Numbered from the stretch's first letter, positions 46,110 through 56,394 are shown. The stretch is 64,000 nt of DNA from Hoeflea prorocentri (GCF_027944115.1 NZ_JAPJZI010000001.1:3658001-3722000), one strand, 5' to 3'. Numbers and translations: made by a program. Notes: generated by a model from the letters alone, not told the origin.

Positions 46110-49100
46110 CTGGAGCCGGTCGCTTCCGACCGGTGATGCTGGTGACCGAAGACGGATATGAACGCCGCGCGTATGTCGTTGCCGATGCCCATCAGCGCCG
46201 GAACAAGGAACAGGACGAGCACGGTCGCCATGGCGAGGCCGAAGACAATCGTCACCGCCATGGGCAGCAGGAACTGCGCCTGCCTGCTTGTCTCGAACAG
46301 CAGCGGCAACAGGCCGCCGATGGTTGTCAGCGATGTCAGCAACACGGCGCGCAGACGGTCACGGCTCGCACCTATTGCAGCGTGGGCAAGATCCTGCCCT
46401 GCCTTCAACCGCTCATTGAGCCGTGTCACCAGAATGATGGAATCGTTGACCAGAATACCTGACAATCCAAGCAGGCCGATCCACGACAGAATGGTCAGCT
46501 GGATACCCATCACCCAGTGACCGAAAACCGCGCCGACGATCCCGAACGGAATGATCAACATGACGGCGAAAGGCCGCCAATAGCTGCCAAAGACCCATGC
46601 AAGGATGATGTAGATCACCGACAGCGCAACAATCATCCCCAGCCGGAGGTCGGCAAAGGCTGTTTCCTGTTCCTGTGAACGGCCGCCATACTGATAGTCT
46701 ATGCCGTAACGTCCGGCGATGGCGGCGATGATGCCGCTGGCCTCAAGCTCTTCTATCACTCCGTCGGTGGTGTTGACTTCATTGTCGATGTCGCCGGTGA
46801 CGGAGATTTTCGTCTTGCCGTCCTTCCTCGATATGTAGGCAAAACCCTGCCGCTCATCCAGCGTGGCGACTTCGGTCAGTGGCACAAACTCGCCGGCGGG
46901 GCTCTTGAGCTCAAAATTGCGCAGTGCTCCCGTCCCACCAATCCGCATCAATTGCGAGACGCGCACTGTGACCTCGTCATCGCCGCGCGCGAAGCGGAAC
47001 GGGATCTGCCCGTCAAACGCGTTGCGAAGCTGCCGGCCGATGTTTTCGGCGGTGAAGCCAAGCGCAGCGCCGCGCGGCTTCATTTCGACAACCAGTTCAG
47101 GTTTGCCGTAGGGCAGATTGTCATCGGCACCGGATACGCCGGCAATTGAGCCCAGAATGGGTATCATTTCCGTGGCGGCAGCCTTCAGGTCGGCGATCCG
47201 GTCGCCGCGCAATTCGATATCGATATCACGCCCCGGGGGGCCGCCGCGCGACTGGAAAATCGAGAAGCGGGACACGCCGGCCAGATCGGGAACTGCGTTG
47301 CGCCAGGCGCGCACGATGTCCGGCGTGCGCACGGTGCGCGTCTCGGAGGAGGTCAGTTGAACCTTGATTGTCGCGCTGGTGCCGCCGAACCGGCTCGCCT
47401 TTGAGAACATGATGAAGATGGATTCAGCAAGCGGTTCCCCGCCACCGGTCAGCTCCTGCTCGACATCCCTGAATGCCTCTTCCACGCGCGCAACTGCTCT
47501 TAGCGCGTCTTCTTCCGGAAGGCCGGCAATGAAGCTTACATTACCCCGAATGTTTTCGGCCTCAGGCGATGGAAAGAAGACAAACTCCACCCGCTTGCCC
47601 TGGATAAGGCCAACCGCAAACATAAGAACGAAGCCAACGGCAATCGAAATGGTGACATAGCGCCAATTGTAGGACAGCGCGACGAACCGGTTGAACGGGC
47701 CGTCGCGGAAGCGGGCAAAGTTCCCGTCGAACCAGCCACGGAACCCGCCGGCCTTGACCTGCGCTCCCTCTGCTGCGCGTTTTGCACTGCCAGAGCGCCT
47801 TCGGATACCCAGAATGACAAATTCCAGTGCCGTGGCTAAGAGAAGCGCAGCGCCGCCGATCAGCAAGGCCTGGATCAGCATCGGCAGGCCCGACAGGCCA
47901 TCCAGCCATGACCGGGCTGTGGAGCCGTCCGGCACAAAACCATGGAGCGGCGAATAGGGTGTGGCGACTGTTGCAACAGCCACGACAATGACAAAGGCAA
48001 AGAAGAATTGGCGCCAGTAGGACCAGCGCAGCCCGCTCTGCCGCTCAAGGGCATGGGCAAGGTGTCCGGGCAGAACGTAGAAACATTCCAGCAGGCTGGC
48101 GACAATGACCGCCATCACGACCAGCGGCAGTACGCCGATGATCTGTCCGATCGTGTCCGATATGAGTAACATGGGCGCAAAAGCCGCCAAAGTCGTGGTC
48201 ATGGCGGCCATAACCGGCCTGATCATCATGGACACACCGTTTTCCGCCGCCATCATGGGGTCGTCACCCATTTCAAGCCGTGTATAGGTGTGCTCGCCGA
48301 CGACGATCGCGTCGTCAACAATGATGCCAAGCATCATGATCAGACCGAACAGCGAGATCATATTGATCGTCTGGCCGGAAGCGAACATGAAGCCGACCGT
48401 CGCCAGCAATGCGACCGGTATGCCCGCAGCCACCCAGAACGCTATTCTGCCATCCAGGAAAAGGAACAGGATCGCAACCACAAGGATCAACCCGCCAAGG
48501 CCGTTCTTGACGAGCAGCATGATGCGCTCGAGCAGGGAATCGGCCGCCACCTCATAGGTGTTGATCTCGATATTGTGCGGCAATTGCGGGATCAGCTCTT
48601 CAAGATATTCGTCGAGAATTCTGGCCGTCCGCAGGGTATCGGCAGATGCCGATCGGCGCACATCGATCTCGATGGCAACATCACCACCGGCAAAGCCGCG
48701 TGTCTCGTTGGTGTCGAAGGCATCGCTGATTGTAGCGATATCGCCGAGACGAACCTTTTCACCCGAGGCGAAGGAGACAACTTCGATATTGCCCAGCGTC
48801 TTCGGCGTCTCGGCATCGGCGAGCGAACGCAACTGGCGTTCGACGGCACCTTCAAGCGTTCCCGACGGCAAATCCCTGCTGTTGTCGGTTACGGCACTGG
48901 AGACATCATTGATCGTAAGGCCGAGCCGGCGCAGTTCGCGCTCGGGTATATCGACTCGGATTTCACGATCGCGCAGCGCTGTGAAATCCACCTTGTCGAT
49001 GCCGCGGGCGATCAGTTCGTCGCGAATGTTCTTGGCCCATTCACGCTTGATCGCCTCGGGCGCCGTTCCGCCGACGGAAAGACTGGCGACCCGGTCAAAG

Positions 49101-49555
49101 AATGTCGCCTTTGAGACGGTGGGCGTTTCGGCATCCTGCGGCAGCGTGCTGATGCCCTTGACGGCGGTCTCGACCTCTGAAAGAGCCCGTTGCATGTCGC
49201 TGCCGTCCTCGAATTCCAAACGGATCGAACCGGAGCCTTCACGCGCCGTCGACGTCATGACATCGACACCATCGACGAAACGCACTTCCGGTTCGATGAC
49301 GGCGAGCAGGTTGGCTTCTATATCCTCGGCGCTGGCGCCCGACCAGGAAACCGACACATTGATGGCCGGGCGGTCGACAGAGGGGAAGAACTGCGTGTTG
49401 ATCTTGAGGATGGCGAACACACCCAGCAGGATCATCAGCATCATGAGCAGGTTGGCGGCGTTCGGGTGGCGGATGAACGTGCGAACCAGACCGCCGGAGC
49501 CGCGCAATTCATGGGCCGCGTCATCGATTGCCTGGCGAACGCCGCGCTCAGCCAT
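46106..49555 (-). CDS. RND-type efflux pump permease subunit
   Basis: A 1149-residue inner-membrane transporter of the AcrB/MexB (HAE) superfamily. It has the TM4 proton-relay pair in GIIVDDAIVVGEH and a C-terminal half starting near RYVTISIAVGFVLMF. Between TM6 and TM7 it carries about 100 extra residues with two further hydrophobic stretches (FAFVIVVAVATVATPY near 518-535 and LLIGGAALLLATALEFVILG near 566-585), which explains its length over the usual 1030-1050. The adaptor is encoded 2 bp upstream. No outer-membrane factor is present. Confidence 0.92.
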   Translation of the reverse strand: MAERGVRQAIDDAAHELRGSGGLVRTFIRHPNAANLLMMLMILLGVFAILKINTQFFPSVDRPAINVSVSWSGASAEDIEANLLAVIEPEVRFVDGVDVMTSTAREGSGSIRLEFEDGSDMQRALSEVETAVKGISTLPQDAETPTVSKATFFDRVASLSVGGTAPEAIKREWAKNIRDELIARGIDKVDFTALRDREIRVDIPERELRRLGLTINDVSSAVTDNSRDLPSGTLEGAVERQLRSLADAETPKTLGNIEVVSFASGEKVRLGDIATISDAFDTNETRGFAGGDVAIEIDVRRSASADTLRTARILDEYLEELIPQLPHNIEINTYEVAADSLLERIMLLVKNGLGGLILVVAILFLFLDGRIAFWVAAGIPVALLATVGFMFASGQTINMISLFGLIMMLGIIVDDAIVVGEHTYTRLEMGDDPMMAAENGVSMMIRPVMAAMTTTLAAFAPMLLISDTIGQIIGVLPLVVMAVIVASLLECFYVLPGHLAHALERQSGLRWSYWRQFFFAFVIVVAVATVATPYSPLHGFVPDGSTARSWLDGLSGLPMLIQALLIGGAALLLATALEFVILGIRRRSGSAKRAAEGAQVKAGGFRGWFDGNFARFRDGPFNRFVALSYNWRYVTISIAVGFVLMFAVGLIQGKRVEFVFFPSPEAENIRGNVSFIAGLPEEDALRAVARVEEAFRDVEQELTGGGEPLAESIFIMFSKASRFGGTSATIKVQLTSSETRTVRTPDIVRAWRNAVPDLAGVSRFSIFQSRGGPPGRDIDIELRGDRIADLKAAATEMIPILGSIAGVSGADDNLPYGKPELVVEMKPRGAALGFTAENIGRQLRNAFDGQIPFRFARGDDEVTVRVSQLMRIGGTGALRNFELKSPAGEFVPLTEVATLDERQGFAYISRKDGKTKISVTGDIDNEVNTTDGVIEELEASGIIAAIAGRYGIDYQYGGRSQEQETAFADLRLGMIVALSVIYIILAWVFGSYWRPFAVMLIIPFGIVGAVFGHWVMGIQLTILSWIGLLGLSGILVNDSIILVTRLNERLKAGQDLAHAAIGASRDRLRAVLLTSLTTIGGLLPLLFETSRQAQFLLPMAVTIVFGLAMATVLVLFLVPALMGIGNDIRAAFISVFGHQHHRSEATGSS

Positions 49556-49557
49556 GA

Positions 49558-50955
49558 TCAGCTTCCCTCGGCTGCTTCGGGCCTTGCCCGGCCGTTTGCA
49601 TCGTCCGTCTCGCCTGCCGACTGACGCACGCGGACACCGTCGTCGGCCTGGGTGAGATGCGTCGTCATGACGATTTCGCCAGGCTCTATCCCACCGGTTA
49701 CGATAATGTCCTCGCGATCGAAGGCGGCGATCTCGACGACGCGCCGAACCAGTTTTCCGTCTTCAACTACAAAAACCTCGGAGCCGCTGAAAAGCGCGGT
49801 CTCGGGTATTCTGAGCGAATCCTCATAGGTGCGGTCGGGAACATCGATTTCAACGAAGGCGCCCGGGCGCAGCTGGACCGGAGAATCAGAAGGCTCCAGC
49901 CGCGCAACGACTTCGACACCGCCACGCTGCGAAGCGATTTCGGCGGCGATACGGTCGATACGACCGACATATTCATAACTGCTGACGCCAACGGTCCAGA
50001 CCACCTTGATGGCGCGTCCGATCAACGGATCGGCGTCTGTCGAAATCCGGCCATATTGTGCGTCGGTGAGGGTGAAACGGACCTCAAGCGCGTTGTCGTC
50101 ATAGAGCGATGCCACCACATCATTGCTGCTGACATAACGGCCCGGTTCGGCATTGTGTGTCTGGACCACACCAGAGAACGGCGCCTTGAGTTCCGTATAT
50201 TCGAGATTGCGCTCAGCCTGTTGAACCTTCCACTCAAGGCTTTCGATATTGGCTTCCTGCTGTTCCTGCCTCGCCTCTTCAATTATGCGATTGTTGCGCC
50301 GTTGGCTGACGGCCTGTTCGCGCTGCGAAACGATGAGGCGCCGGTCCTCGACCTGCTTTTCTGTCAGGGTTCCGCTTGCAACCAGCGATTCGGCTCGCTC
50401 CAGATCGCTTTCGGCCAGCGTCAATTGCATCTCGGATGCTTCGAGCTGCTCCTGTTCGGAAACCATACGTGCCTTTGTCTCGGCCAGCGTGGCGCGTGCC
50501 TGGGCAAGATTGGCGCGTGCTTCGGAGAGCGCTCCGCGATAGCTGAAGGCATCGATTTCGATCAACACGTCGCCGCCGGCCACGTATGAGCCCGCCTTCA
50601 ATTCGGGATTGACGGCAATGATCTCGCCATTGACAAGCGGGCGCAGTTCCACCGAACGGGCCGCCTGAACCTCGCCGTAAAGCATCAGTTGCGGGGTGTT
50701 CACCGCCTGCTCGGCAACCACCGTTTCGATGGAATAGACAGTCGGCTGAAAGGGACGGGGCGTGCGTTCGGGACCCGTTGCGATAAGCCGGTTCATAACC
50801 GCGTAGGACCCGCCCAGAACTGCCAGCATCACGATGACCTGCAGCAGAACGCGCCCGCCGCTGAGCAGGGGCGAGCGAGGAGACATTTCTACCGGGGCCG
50901 CGTCGTCATCCGTATGCGACTGCGCCGCTTCCCCGTCATGTGCCGATTTGAGCAT
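49558..50955 (-). CDS. RND efflux periplasmic adaptor subunit (membrane fusion protein)
   Basis: A 465-residue HlyD/AcrA-like adaptor with an N-terminal membrane helix (VLLQVIVMLAVLGGSYAVM). The lipoyl halves are GEIIAVNPELKAGSYVAGGDVLIEID and TELKAPFSGVVQTHNAEPGRY, flanking a coiled-coil hairpin (about residues 140-240, QLEASEMQLTLAESDLERAE). Co-transcribed with the RND permease 2 bp downstream. No regulator gene is adjacent. Confidence 0.92.
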   Translation of the reverse strand: MLKSAHDGEAAQSHTDDDAAPVEMSPRSPLLSGGRVLLQVIVMLAVLGGSYAVMNRLIATGPERTPRPFQPTVYSIETVVAEQAVNTPQLMLYGEVQAARSVELRPLVNGEIIAVNPELKAGSYVAGGDVLIEIDAFSYRGALSEARANLAQARATLAETKARMVSEQEQLEASEMQLTLAESDLERAESLVASGTLTEKQVEDRRLIVSQREQAVSQRRNNRIIEEARQEQQEANIESLEWKVQQAERNLEYTELKAPFSGVVQTHNAEPGRYVSSNDVVASLYDDNALEVRFTLTDAQYGRISTDADPLIGRAIKVVWTVGVSSYEYVGRIDRIAAEIASQRGGVEVVARLEPSDSPVQLRPGAFVEIDVPDRTYEDSLRIPETALFSGSEVFVVEDGKLVRRVVEIAAFDREDIIVTGGIEPGEIVMTTHLTQADDGVRVRQSAGETDDANGRARPEAAEGS

Positions 50956-51135
50956 TCAGCAGGCTCCGACTGTATCCAGGCAAACTAGCTATGTAGTGGT
51001 TCAACGCGCAAATTAAAGTTCGTCCACTTTTCGCGCCATTTTGCCGCTTTTGCCTGCAAATGCCATAGCGATGGCCGGGCCTTTACATAACTTTACACTG
51101 CATTGCAGCAAAACGGGCCGATTGCGGGATCCGAT

Positions 51136-52125
51136 CTAGCGTTCAATTTCGCCTGGGTCAAAGCGGTAGTTTGCGGAGCAAAATTCGCATTTCACGGTTA
51201 TGATGCCGCTTTCGACGCTTTCTTCGAACTCGTCGTCCTCAAGCCCGGCAAGGACACCCATGATCTTGTCGCGGGAACAGGAGCAGTTGTCACGCACGGC
51301 AACCGGTTCGAACACCCGCACGCCGCGCTCATGGAAAAGGCGGTAGAGCAAGCGCTCTGAGCCAACCTGCGGATCGGCCAGTTCATCGTCGGCAATCGTT
51401 TCCATCAGGGCTTTTGCCTCCAGCCAGTCCTCGTCTTCCTCGAATTCGAACTCATCGCTGTCGTCGGGAAGATCCCCACCGGGCAGGTCCGCCTGACGCA
51501 TTCTTTCCGGGGATTCGGGCAGAAACTGCAGGACAACACCGCCGGCGCGCCATTGGTGGCGATGCCGGCCGTCCTCATCGGAGCCATAAAGCTGCGCGGC
51601 GGCCAGCCGGACTTCGGTCGGTATCTGTTCGGATTGCCGGAAATAGGCGCGCGCGATCTCCTCAAGCGTTGCGCCATTGAGTTCGACAATGCCCTGATAG
51701 CGCTGCGTGTGTGCGCCCTGATCGATGGTAAAGGCCAGGATGCCCGTTCCCAGCAATTCATGCGGCTCCAGACGATCCTGGGCAACTGCCTCGGCCAGCG
51801 CCTTGTCATCGAAGCGTGCGTAGGCGCGCATGCTGTCGGGTGTCGTGAAGTCGGCCACGAGCATATCGACAGGGCCGTCGGTCTGCGTCTGTACGATAAA
51901 TTTTCCGGTAAATTTCAGCGAGGTTCCCAAAAGTACCGTCAGGGTGACAGCCTCGGCCAGCAGGCGCGCGACCGGTTCGGGATACTCATGGCGCACGAGG
52001 ATCGCATCGAGCATCGGGCCGAGCTGGACAGCGCGGCCGCGCGCATCGAGACCTTCAACCTGAAACGGCACAACCTGATCATCGCCGGCAAAGCCGATCT
52101 CTCCGAGAGTAAATTCGTCTTTCAT
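51136..52125 (-). CDS. hslO: Redox-regulated molecular chaperone Hsp33
   Basis: A 329-residue Hsp33. The N-terminal chaperone domain includes VRHEYPEPVARLLAEAVTL and TLLGTSLKFTGKFIVQTQTDGPVDML. The C-terminal zinc/redox switch has CSCSRDK and CEFCSANYRF, giving the CxC...CxxC cysteines that open on oxidation. It is 60 bp after argF, the conserved argD-argF-hslO order of alphaproteobacteria. Cytoplasmic. Confidence 0.95.
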   Translation of the reverse strand: MKDEFTLGEIGFAGDDQVVPFQVEGLDARGRAVQLGPMLDAILVRHEYPEPVARLLAEAVTLTVLLGTSLKFTGKFIVQTQTDGPVDMLVADFTTPDSMRAYARFDDKALAEAVAQDRLEPHELLGTGILAFTIDQGAHTQRYQGIVELNGATLEEIARAYFRQSEQIPTEVRLAAAQLYGSDEDGRHRHQWRAGGVVLQFLPESPERMRQADLPGGDLPDDSDEFEFEEDEDWLEAKALMETIADDELADPQVGSERLLYRLFHERGVRVFEPVAVRDNCSCSRDKIMGVLAGLEDDEFEESVESGIITVKCEFCSANYRFDPGEIER

Positions 52126-52185
52126 TATCTCAACACTTTTGCGAGCGGCGGGCGCTCGGGAGTAGCCGTCAAGCGGACATGCGCT

Positions 52186-53112
52186 CTAGAGTCGATCCAG
52201 ACACCAGGCAAGAATTGCCTTTTGAGCATGCATGCGGTTTTCGGCTTCGTCAAAAACAACCGACTGCGGGCCATCGATAACCTCGTCGGTCACTTCCTCC
52301 CCGCGGTGGGCGGGCAGGCAATGCATAAATAGGGCGTCGGGGTGGGCTTTTTCCATAAGGCTGGCGTTCACTTGATAGGGCTTGAAGACATTGTGACCGC
52401 GGGCACGCTGTTCCTGGCCCATGGAAACCCAGGTATCGGTAAAGACACAGTCCGCGCCGGCAATCGCTGCTTCAGGGTCGCTTGTCATGGCGACCTTGCC
52501 ACCGTTTTTCCGCGACCATTCAGCAAAACGCGGCTCCGGTTCGGACCCCGCCGGGACGCCGACACTCACCTCGTAACCGAAACGCGCCGAACCCTCAATC
52601 AGCGAATGCAGGACATTGTTTCCATCGCCAATCCAGGAGAGCGTCTTTCCGGCCACGGACCCGCGATGCTGCTCATAGGTCATGATATCGGCCATGATCT
52701 GGCAGGGATGGGTGTCATCCGTCAGGCCGTTGATCACCGGCACTGTGGCGTATTGCGCAAGCTCCGTCAGACGGCCGTGATCGGTCGTACGGATCATTAC
52801 CGCGTCGACGTAACGCGACAGCACCCTTGCCGTATCGGCAATGGATTCGGCCCTCCCGAGCTGCATTTCACTGCCCGAAAGCATGATCGTCTCGCCGCCG
52901 AGCTGGCGCATGCCGACATCAAACGATACGCGTGTGCGGGTCGACGGTTTTTCGAAGATCATGGCCAGCACCTTGCCGGCAAGCGGCTTGTCGGCGGTGC
53001 CGTTCTTGGTCGCCGCTTTTCGCTCATGGGCATGATCGAGAATGCCGCGCAGTTCATCTGCCTCCACGGCGGAAAGATCAAGGAAATGACGGGGCCCGTC
53101 ATGTGTAGTCAT
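52186..53112 (-). CDS. argF: Ornithine carbamoyltransferase
   Basis: A 308-residue transcarbamylase forming citrulline from ornithine and carbamoyl phosphate. The carbamoyl-phosphate site [15 protein letters not shown] and the ornithine-site [11 protein letters not shown] are intact, as is [11 protein letters not shown]. It lies between argD (54 bp upstream) and hslO on the same strand. Confidence 0.96.
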   Translation of the reverse strand: MTTHDGPRHFLDLSAVEADELRGILDHAHERKAATKNGTADKPLAGKVLAMIFEKPSTRTRVSFDVGMRQLGGETIMLSGSEMQLGRAESIADTARVLSRYVDAVMIRTTDHGRLTELAQYATVPVINGLTDDTHPCQIMADIMTYEQHRGSVAGKTLSWIGDGNNVLHSLIEGSARFGYEVSVGVPAGSEPEPRFAEWSRKNGGKVAMTSDPEAAIAGADCVFTDTWVSMGQEQRARGHNVFKPYQVNASLMEKAHPDALFMHCLPAHRGEEVTDEVIDGPQSVVFDEAENRMHAQKAILAWCLDRL

Positions 53113-53166
53113 TTCAATTTTCCTTGTAGGTGCGGCGGGCTTTCCACGCCCGGCCCGATTTGCCAG

Positions 53167-54354
53167 TCAGGCCGCCTTGACCGATACGGACGCGGCGGCG
53201 GCCTCAAGGCGCGACAGCCCGTCGCGCGCTTCTTCGGCAGTGGTCGTGAGCGGCGGAAGCAGGCGTACGACATTGTCTCCGGCCGGCACGCCAAGCAGAT
53301 TCTGGTCGCGCATGGCAACCAGCAGTTCCATATTGGGTCCCTTGCACTTGACGCCGAGCATCAGGCCGGAGCCGCGAATCTCCTCGATCACATCGGGATA
53401 CTTGTCGGCGATGGCAGCCAGGCCTTGCTTGAATACCAGTGCAACATCGCGCACGTGTTCCAGGAACCCGTCTTCAAGAACGATGTCGAGCACGGCATTG
53501 CCGACGGCCATGGCCAGCGGGTTGCCGCCATAGGTCGTTCCGTGGGTGCTCGCCGTCATGCCGCTCGCCGCTTCGTCGGTTGCCAGGCAAACGCCGAACG
53601 GAAAACCACCACCAATGCCCTTTGCGACCGCCATGATGTCGGGCGTGATACCGGCCCATTCGTGGGCAAACAGTTTTCCGGTACGGCCGACACCGCACTG
53701 AACCTCGTCCAGCAGCAGCAGCAGGCCGTGCTCATCGCACAGGGCGCGAAGATCGCGCAGCAACTGCAGCGAAAGCTCGCGGATCCCGCCCTCACCCTGC
53801 AGGGGCTCAACTAGGATCGCGGCGGTCTCGTCATTGACGGCTGCCTTGATCGCATCCATATCGTCGAACGGCACCTGGTCAAAGCCCGGCGCCTTGGGGC
53901 CGAAGCCCTCGAGATATTTTTCCTGTCCGCCAGCGGCAATGGTTGCGAGCGTGCGTCCATGGAAAGCACCTTCCATGGTAATAATGCTGAAGCGCTCGGG
54001 CCTGCCGTTGACGTAGTGATAGCGCCGCGCGGTCTTGATCGCGCATTCCAGCGCTTCGGCGCCGGAGTTTGTAAAAAACGCCCGATCGGCGAATGTGGCC
54101 GCCGTCAGGCGTTCCCCCAGCCTTTCCTGGCCCGGCATTTCGTAAAGGTTCGACAGATGCCACAGCTTGTCCGCCTGCCCCTTCAACGCTTCGACGAGAT
54201 GCGGGTGCGAATGGCCAAGCGAATTGACCGCGATGCCGGCGGCGAAGTCGAGATATCGCTGGCCGTCTTCCGCCACAAGCCAGACCCCTTCACCACGCTC
54301 GAAACGGAGCGGAATGCGATTATACGTGCCGAAGAGCGATGAATTCGCCGACAT
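53167..54354 (-). CDS. argD: Acetylornithine / succinyldiaminopimelate-type aminotransferase
   Basis: A 395-residue class III PLP aminotransferase from ATG 54354 ([15 protein letters not shown]). Features are [38 protein letters not shown] and the PLP-lysine motif [16 protein letters not shown]. The linkage to argF identifies it as acetylornithine aminotransferase. ATG 54369 is a less likely start. First gene of the arg-hslO operon. Confidence 0.93.
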   Translation of the reverse strand: MSANSSLFGTYNRIPLRFERGEGVWLVAEDGQRYLDFAAGIAVNSLGHSHPHLVEALKGQADKLWHLSNLYEMPGQERLGERLTAATFADRAFFTNSGAEALECAIKTARRYHYVNGRPERFSIITMEGAFHGRTLATIAAGGQEKYLEGFGPKAPGFDQVPFDDMDAIKAAVNDETAAILVEPLQGEGGIRELSLQLLRDLRALCDEHGLLLLLDEVQCGVGRTGKLFAHEWAGITPDIMAVAKGIGGGFPFGVCLATDEAASGMTASTHGTTYGGNPLAMAVGNAVLDIVLEDGFLEHVRDVALVFKQGLAAIADKYPDVIEEIRGSGLMLGVKCKGPNMELLVAMRDQNLLGVPAGDNVVRLLPPLTTTAEEARDGLSRLEAAAASVSVKAA

Positions 54355-54529
54355 GATGCATCTCTCCAAACATACCGGTCAGGCCGGAAAATTTAGCGGA
54401 ACAGGCAGCCGGAACGCCCGGCCCAAAACAAATAGCTGCCCCGAAAGGCAGCTTTTGCAGTATCTTTATACTGTGAGCGGCGATCAATCAACCATGGCGA
54501 AACGTACGACCGCCGCGCGCATTATGGGC

Positions 54530-54550
54530 GCAAATTTGGTCAAAATTTGC
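54530..54550. repeat. Perfect inverted repeat between argD and gcrA
   Basis: GCAAATTT (54530-54537) and AAATTTGC (54543-54550) are perfect reverse complements with spacer GGTCA. It lies 176 bp upstream of the argD start and 226 bp upstream of gcrA, so it may be an operator for either gene. No matching regulator is in the window. Confidence 0.5.
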
Positions 54551-54586
54551 CGCCAACCGCTTCAAGTTGGGGAAAACTCGAAAAAG

Positions 54587-54738
54587 GAATCCGACTTGAT
54601 TCGCCGGACTCTTGTCACCGAGTCCCGCTGTCACTAACTTATGGTTAAGGATTACGGACTGCATGCGGCGGACCTAGTGACCTTTAACACAATAAGTATT
54701 TCGGTTCCGAAATGATTTCGGAATGCGTTGAAGGATTC
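54587..54738. promoter_or_regulatory. Cluster of GANTC methylation sites and a CtrA-like box upstream of gcrA
   Basis: Five GANTC sites occur: GAATC 54587, GATTC 54598, GACTC 54607, GAGTC 54620 and GATTC 54734. The first four lie within 38 bp and include all four N variants. TTAACCAT, a CtrA half-box, is on the minus strand at 54641-54648. CcrM methylates GANTC and GcrA recognises it. The rest of the 421-bp argD-gcrA gap shows only the inverted repeat at 54530. Confidence 0.72.
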
Positions 54739-54775
54739 GGTTGTCCCCGAATGCGGCTAACAGGGGTAATTGACC

Positions 54776-55294
54776 ATGAGCTGGACTGATGAACGCGTCG
54801 AACGGCTTAAGAAACTGTGGGCTGACGGACTGAGCGCAAGCCAGATCGCCGCCGAGTTGGGCGGCGTGAGCCGCAATGCCGTCATCGGCAAGGTGCATCG
54901 CCTCCATCTGCCGGGCCGGGCCAAATCGGGCGGGTCCTCGGCTTCACGCAGCAAACGCGTGGCATCGGGATCGAGAAGCAGCTACGGCTCTTCGCGCAGC
55001 ACTGTCACGCGGTCTATTCCACGTACCAGCGGGGCAACTGCCCTGAAGCAGGAAGTGATTGCCGATGCAATCGCCGAGATCGACACACGGCCCGTCGAGG
55101 ATGTGGTTGTCCCGATCTTCCGCAAGCTGGCGCTGACGGAGCTGACGGAAAAAACCTGCAAATGGCCGGTCGGCGATCCGCTGCAGGAGGACTTCTATTT
55201 CTGCGGCACCGACTGCGACGACAATGCGCCCTATTGCGGCTATCATTCCAAACTGGCCTTCCAGCCGGCAGCGGACCGCAAGCGCTCGCGCTGA
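54776..55294 (+). CDS. gcrA: GcrA cell cycle regulator
   Basis: A 172-residue GcrA, a sigma-70-associated activator that reads GANTC methylation. The N-terminal domain SWTDERVERLKKLWADGLSAS plus RNAVIGKVHRLHLPGR is diagnostic, followed by a Ser-rich linker and a C-terminal domain with CKWPVGDP and CGYHSKLAFQPA. ATG 54776 follows AGGGG; TTG 54770 is not needed. A strong terminator ends the gene inside the tail of the convergent AbrB-type gene. Confidence 0.95.
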   Translation: MSWTDERVERLKKLWADGLSASQIAAELGGVSRNAVIGKVHRLHLPGRAKSGGSSASRSKRVASGSRSSYGSSRSTVTRSIPRTSGATALKQEVIADAIAEIDTRPVEDVVVPIFRKLALTELTEKTCKWPVGDPLQEDFYFCGTDCDDNAPYCGYHSKLAFQPAADRKRSR

Positions 55295-55316
55295 CGCATA
55301 TAACAAACAAACATCG

Positions 55317-55347
55317 AAAACGGCCCCGGATTCTCAGGGGCCGTTTT
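55317..55347. terminator. Bidirectional terminator between gcrA and the AbrB-type gene
   Basis: AAAACGGCCCC (55317-55327) pairs with GGGGCCGTTTT (55337-55347), perfect 11-bp arms with a 9-nt loop, followed by TTCTTT. On the minus strand the A-run gives a T-tract as well. It overlaps the last codons of the convergent gene, which encode KKNGP. Confidence 0.88.
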
Positions 55348-56386
55348 TCTTTGTCTGTTTTTGTGTGCGGCCCAGCACTGCCGGCGCGAGGAATGTCAGG
55401 ATCACAAGTCGCCAGACATGATGCGCGGCGACAAAGGTTGGGTCCGCTCCAAGGATCACCGCAACAGCTGCCATGGATTCCACACCGCCCGGCGCGAAGG
55501 CGATCAGGATCTGCGGAAACGGAAGATCGATGAACTGGACGAGCAACGCTGCGCAGGCGATCGTGACGACAAAAGCGATTGCCGTGACAACCAGCCCGGC
55601 GCCGAGGGCGCGGCGCAGGGTAGACAATGCAACGCCGGAAAACCGGGTGCCAATGAGACTGCCCATGATGGCAAAGGCCGGAATGACGGCCCATTGCGGG
55701 ACGTGCCCCTCAACAAGTCCCGTCAGATGGGTGAGCGTCGAGAAGATCATGCCGCCAAGCAGCAGCGCAGCGGGAACGCGAAAGCGGTGAAGCAGGAAAC
55801 CAAGGACCAGAGCACAAGCCAGGCTGACGGCCAGCCAATAAAGGTCCATCGTCGCGCCCGGCAGGCCCATGATCGACGTGTCATAGCCCATGAGGCTGAC
55901 GGCAAAGGGAACAAGCAGGGTCAAGGCAAGAACGCGCGTACTTTGAATGACGCTGATTGTCGGAATGTCGCCTCGAGTCTGCGAGGAAAGGCCGAGAATA
56001 TAACTGAGATGTCCCGGTGTTGACGACAGGATGGCCGTTTCCCGGCCCTGCTTCCAAAATCGCCTGAGCATGGCCGTACAGGCAAAGAATATGATGCAGA
56101 TGCTGACCGCCAGGAGCACGAAGCTCAACGGCCATTGCCGCGCGGCCTCATAGACCTCCGGCGTCACGCCGGTGCCCATGGACAAGCCGATGACCACAAA
56201 ACAGAGATTGCGCAGCGAAGCGGAAATCTTCAGCCGGACACTGGCGACCGAGAAGGCGGTTACGGCAAGGGCGGGACCGGTCAGCGCTGGAGCCGGAAAT
56301 CCAAGGAACAGCGCCGCGGCAAGCCCGACGCCGCCGATCGCAAGCGTCAGCAGGATCGCTGCTGCATCACTGCCGGGGCGCAACAT
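55334..56386 (-). CDS. AbrB family (AbrB duplication) membrane protein
   Basis: A 350-residue membrane protein with about 9-10 hydrophobic segments in two repeats: FVVIGLSMGTGVTPEVYEAA in the first, and AIMGSLIGTRFSGVALSTLR and FAPGGVESMAAVAVILGADP in the second. This matches the AbrB/'ammonia monooxygenase' family of probable transporters or regulators. It lies 8 bp downstream of tctA, so it probably belongs to the tct operon. Its substrate is unknown. Confidence 0.85.
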   Translation of the reverse strand: MLRPGSDAAAILLTLAIGGVGLAAALFLGFPAPALTGPALAVTAFSVASVRLKISASLRNLCFVVIGLSMGTGVTPEVYEAARQWPLSFVLLAVSICIIFFACTAMLRRFWKQGRETAILSSTPGHLSYILGLSSQTRGDIPTISVIQSTRVLALTLLVPFAVSLMGYDTSIMGLPGATMDLYWLAVSLACALVLGFLLHRFRVPAALLLGGMIFSTLTHLTGLVEGHVPQWAVIPAFAIMGSLIGTRFSGVALSTLRRALGAGLVVTAIAFVVTIACAALLVQFIDLPFPQILIAFAPGGVESMAAVAVILGADPTFVAAHHVWRLVILTFLAPAVLGRTQKQTKKNGP

Positions 56387-56394
56387 TGCTCGCT

